DNA of 18,623 nucleotides from positions 1 through 18,623 of the forward strand of contig JBJHDM010000060.1 of the NCBI GenBank assembly GCA_050486545.1, given 5' to 3'. Shown here piece by piece: positions 16,863-18,623 of this stretch. The notes under the pieces are model-generated. The model was not told where the DNA came from. It made no database searches and was given only the letters and a program-made list of their open reading frames with translations. Numbering within the stretch: the first letter of the stretch is position 1; each line of letters opens with the position of its first letter. A program made the position numbers and the translations under genes. The DNA comes from DAOMNN01 sp050486545. Lineage in GTDB: Bacteria; Pseudomonadota; Gammaproteobacteria; Burkholderiales; Rhodocyclaceae.

Positions 16863-18623
16863 GCCACCAATTCCTCATTCATCTCCTTCATCAAAGTATC
16901 CAGCTCACCCCCCAGCACCTGCCACGCCTTCTGCAGCCCACCGCGGTTCGCGAGTTCGGCGTAGTCGAAGTCCTCGCGGGTAATCGAGCAGGAGGCGGCG
17001 ATGTGGTCCTTCATCAGGCGCAGCCAGTCCATCTGCTCGGGCGTGAAGGCCGTGGTGCGGCGGGCGTTGTGGCGGAAGGTCCAGTCCTGGAAGCGGCGGT
17101 CGACCTCGTCGGCGAAGGGGCGCAGCTCGTCCGCCAGGCCCAACGCGAAGCGCACCAGCGAGACCAGATCGGTGAGCTGGCGGCGCAGATCGGCGCCGCG
17201 GACCTTGCTGCCCTGTACCCGGGCGTAGGCGCTCCATAGGCGTTCGGTGGTGAGCAGCAGCGGCGGACGGGCGAGGTGGTCGTGCAAGGCCTCGATCATC
17301 TCGATGGTGAGCGCACGACGCTGAAAGGGCTGCTGATAGAAAAAGGTGAGCGCATCGAGCTCGTCCCGATGCTCCGCGAGCGTGTCCGCAAAACGGCGGA
17401 TCGTCTCGCGCGCCTGGGCTTCGGCCTGCTCCGAGAACCCCTTGTACAGCAGATCGTCCGGATTCACGTGGTCGATGAGCTGCTCGAGGTCGCGGCGGGC
17501 GGATTCCAGCGCGTCGCGCAGCGCAGGCTGGTCGAAAGGCTCGCAGGCCTGTGCGACCAGGGTGTTGCGGGCGGCGGCAAGCTCCTCGCCGGTGAGCGTG
17601 TCCTCGTTGCGGGTGATGCCTTGCGCGGCGGCGGTGGCCAGTGCGGCTTCGACATGACGGTCCGGGTTCAAGGCCTCGACCCGCGTCTTGCCGAGCTGGC
17701 CGACCGTGCGGCCATCGGCCAGCTCGGCGAGGCGGGCGAGGGTTCTGGCGTCGAGCTGCTTCGCCAGCCGCACCAGGCGATTGCCGAGCGAGAGCACCGT
17801 GTCGTCGTCGCGGCTGCCGACCGCCACGCCTTGGAGCAAGGCCTTGAGCGGCACGCCGGGCTTGCGCTCGAGCGGGCGGCTCTCGGTCTTGAGCGATTTC
17901 TCGACGCCGACCGCGTCGATGAGCACGAAACGGCTCTTGGCGCCTGGGGCGCTGGCCGAGACGCGCTTGAGGCGGTCGCCGTCGAGGCTGCGCACGCCGC
18001 GGCCCTTCATCTGCTCGTAGTAGCCACGCGAGCGCACATCGCGCATGAAGAGCAGCACCTCCAGCGGCTTCACGTCGGTGCCGGTGGCGATCATGTCCAC
18101 GGTGACCGCGATGCGCGGGTGGTACTCGTTGCGGAAGTTCTGCAGCACGCCGTCGGCATCCTTCTCGCTGTAGGTGACCTTGCGGCAGAAGGCGTTGCCC
18201 TGGCCATAGACCTCGCGCACGATCTGCACGATGTCGTCAGCGTGGCTGTCGGTCTTGGCGAAGATCAGGGTCTTGGGCGCCTCGCGGCGCTCGGGGAAGA
18301 TCTCGGACTCGATCGCGGTCTTCATCGCCTTGATGACGGTGCGGATCTGGTCGGGGTTGACCACCGAGCGGTCGAGCTCGGTGCCGGTGTAGGCGGTGTC
18401 CTCGTCGGTCTGTGCCCAGCGACGGCTGCGGGTCTGGCGGTCGCGGTGGTCGATCCACTCCCGGGCGGCGATGGTGGCGCCCTTCCTGGTGAGCTTGGTC
18501 TCGATCAGGTACACGTCGTAACCGACGTTCACCCCGTCGGTGACCGATTGCTCGTAGGTGTATTCGGCGACGATGTTCTGGTTGAAGAAACCGTAGGTGC
18601 GCTTGTCCGGCGTGGCGGTGAGG
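16859..18623 (-). CDS. hsdR: Type I restriction enzyme R subunit, N-terminal half outside the window
   Basis: ATP-dependent DNA translocase/endonuclease subunit; the last 587 residues are visible and the frame is open to the window edge. It begins in helicase motif III (LTATPDKRTYGFFNQ). The second RecA-like domain follows: KTLIFAKTDSHADDIVQIV (motif IV), TVDMIATGTDVKPLEVLLFM (motif V) and YYEQMKGRGVR (motif VI). The C-terminal about 250 residues match the EcoEI-type HsdR C-terminal domain that contacts the methyltransferase. The PD-(D/E)xK nuclease and motifs I-II lie upstream outside the window, so their integrity cannot be judged. The GTG at 18532 is an internal codon, not the start. The stop overlaps the hsdS start by 4 nt. 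Confidence 0.95.
   Translation of the reverse strand, partial: LTATPDKRTYGFFNQNIVAEYTYEQSVTDGVNVGYDVYLIETKLTRKGATIAAREWIDHRDRQTRSRRWAQTDEDTAYTGTELDRSVVNPDQIRTVIKAMKTAIESEIFPERREAPKTLIFAKTDSHADDIVQIVREVYGQGNAFCRKVTYSEKDADGVLQNFRNEYHPRIAVTVDMIATGTDVKPLEVLLFMRDVRSRGYYEQMKGRGVRSLDGDRLKRVSASAPGAKSRFVLIDAVGVEKSLKTESRPLERKPGVPLKALLQGVAVGSRDDDTVLSLGNRLVRLAKQLDARTLARLAELADGRTVGQLGKTRVEALNPDRHVEAALATAAAQGITRNEDTLTGEELAAARNTLVAQACEPFDQPALRDALESARRDLEQLIDHVNPDDLLYKGFSEQAEAQARETIRRFADTLAEHRDELDALTFFYQQPFQRRALTIEMIEALHDHLARPPLLLTTERLWSAYARVQGSKVRGADLRRQLTDLVSLVRFALGLADELRPFADEVDRRFQDWTFRHNARRTTAFTPEQMDWLRLMKDHIAASCSITREDFDYAELANRGGLQKAWQVLGGELDTLMKEMNEELVA

Noticed and set aside
16859..18532. HsdR gene starting at the GTG at 18532
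   Set aside because: The frame stays open to the window edge and the upstream codons encode helicase motif III (LTATPDK), so this GTG is an internal valine.

Overview
The window is GC-rich, densely packed chromosomal DNA. The gene set is glutaryl-CoA dehydrogenase with a divergent GcvA-type LysR regulator, a methyl-accepting chemotaxis protein, a PAS-GGDEF-EAL protein and a bifunctional catalase-peroxidase. This fits a motile, aerobic or facultative proteobacterium. The protein sequences look most like Betaproteobacteria (Rhodocyclales such as Azoarcus or Thauera are my best guess), but that is an inference from recall, not a database result. No tRNA, rRNA, CRISPR array, transposase or integrase was seen.

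Layout. Positions 1-2356: partial gcdH (minus) diverges from a LysR regulator (plus), which is followed by a 78-residue membrane protein. Positions 2363-4595: a zinc-dependent aspartoacylase/AstE-family amidohydrolase and a compact chemoreceptor, both on minus. Positions 4928-7823: a c-di-GMP turnover protein with both catalytic domains apparently intact, then a beta-carbonic-anhydrase-like protein whose metal-site spacing resembles the carboxysomal CsoSCA type, although no carboxysome genes are present. Positions 7842-9191: a small lipoprotein diverging from an exported metal-dependent amidohydrolase. Positions 9398-11605: katG, preceded by a TATAAT box and a strongly folded leader and followed by a 17-bp-stem terminator.

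Positions 11768-18623 (all minus) hold a type I restriction-modification locus, read hsdR (N-terminus outside the window), hsdS, an AlbA_2/GHKL-ATPase protein, then hsdM. The first three genes are joined by 4- and 8-nt overlaps and are surely co-transcribed. hsdM is separated from them by a 396-bp AT-rich gap. The usual partners M and S are therefore split by an accessory gene in the slot where restriction-linked proteins such as PrrC/RloC sit in other systems.

The most unusual structure is in and around that 396-bp gap. It has six copies of a TTGTTATCT-like motif on both strands, two of which pairs bound 66-bp units of identical length. It also has a second family of AGCTCCTGTGTTTT repeats spaced 21 and 22 bp. 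The gap is probably a dedicated control region for hsdM or the remains of a mobile element. The hsdS gene separately carries a 77-bp palindromic element (26-bp imperfect arms) read through in frame between its two recognition domains, which looks like an inserted dispersed repeat.
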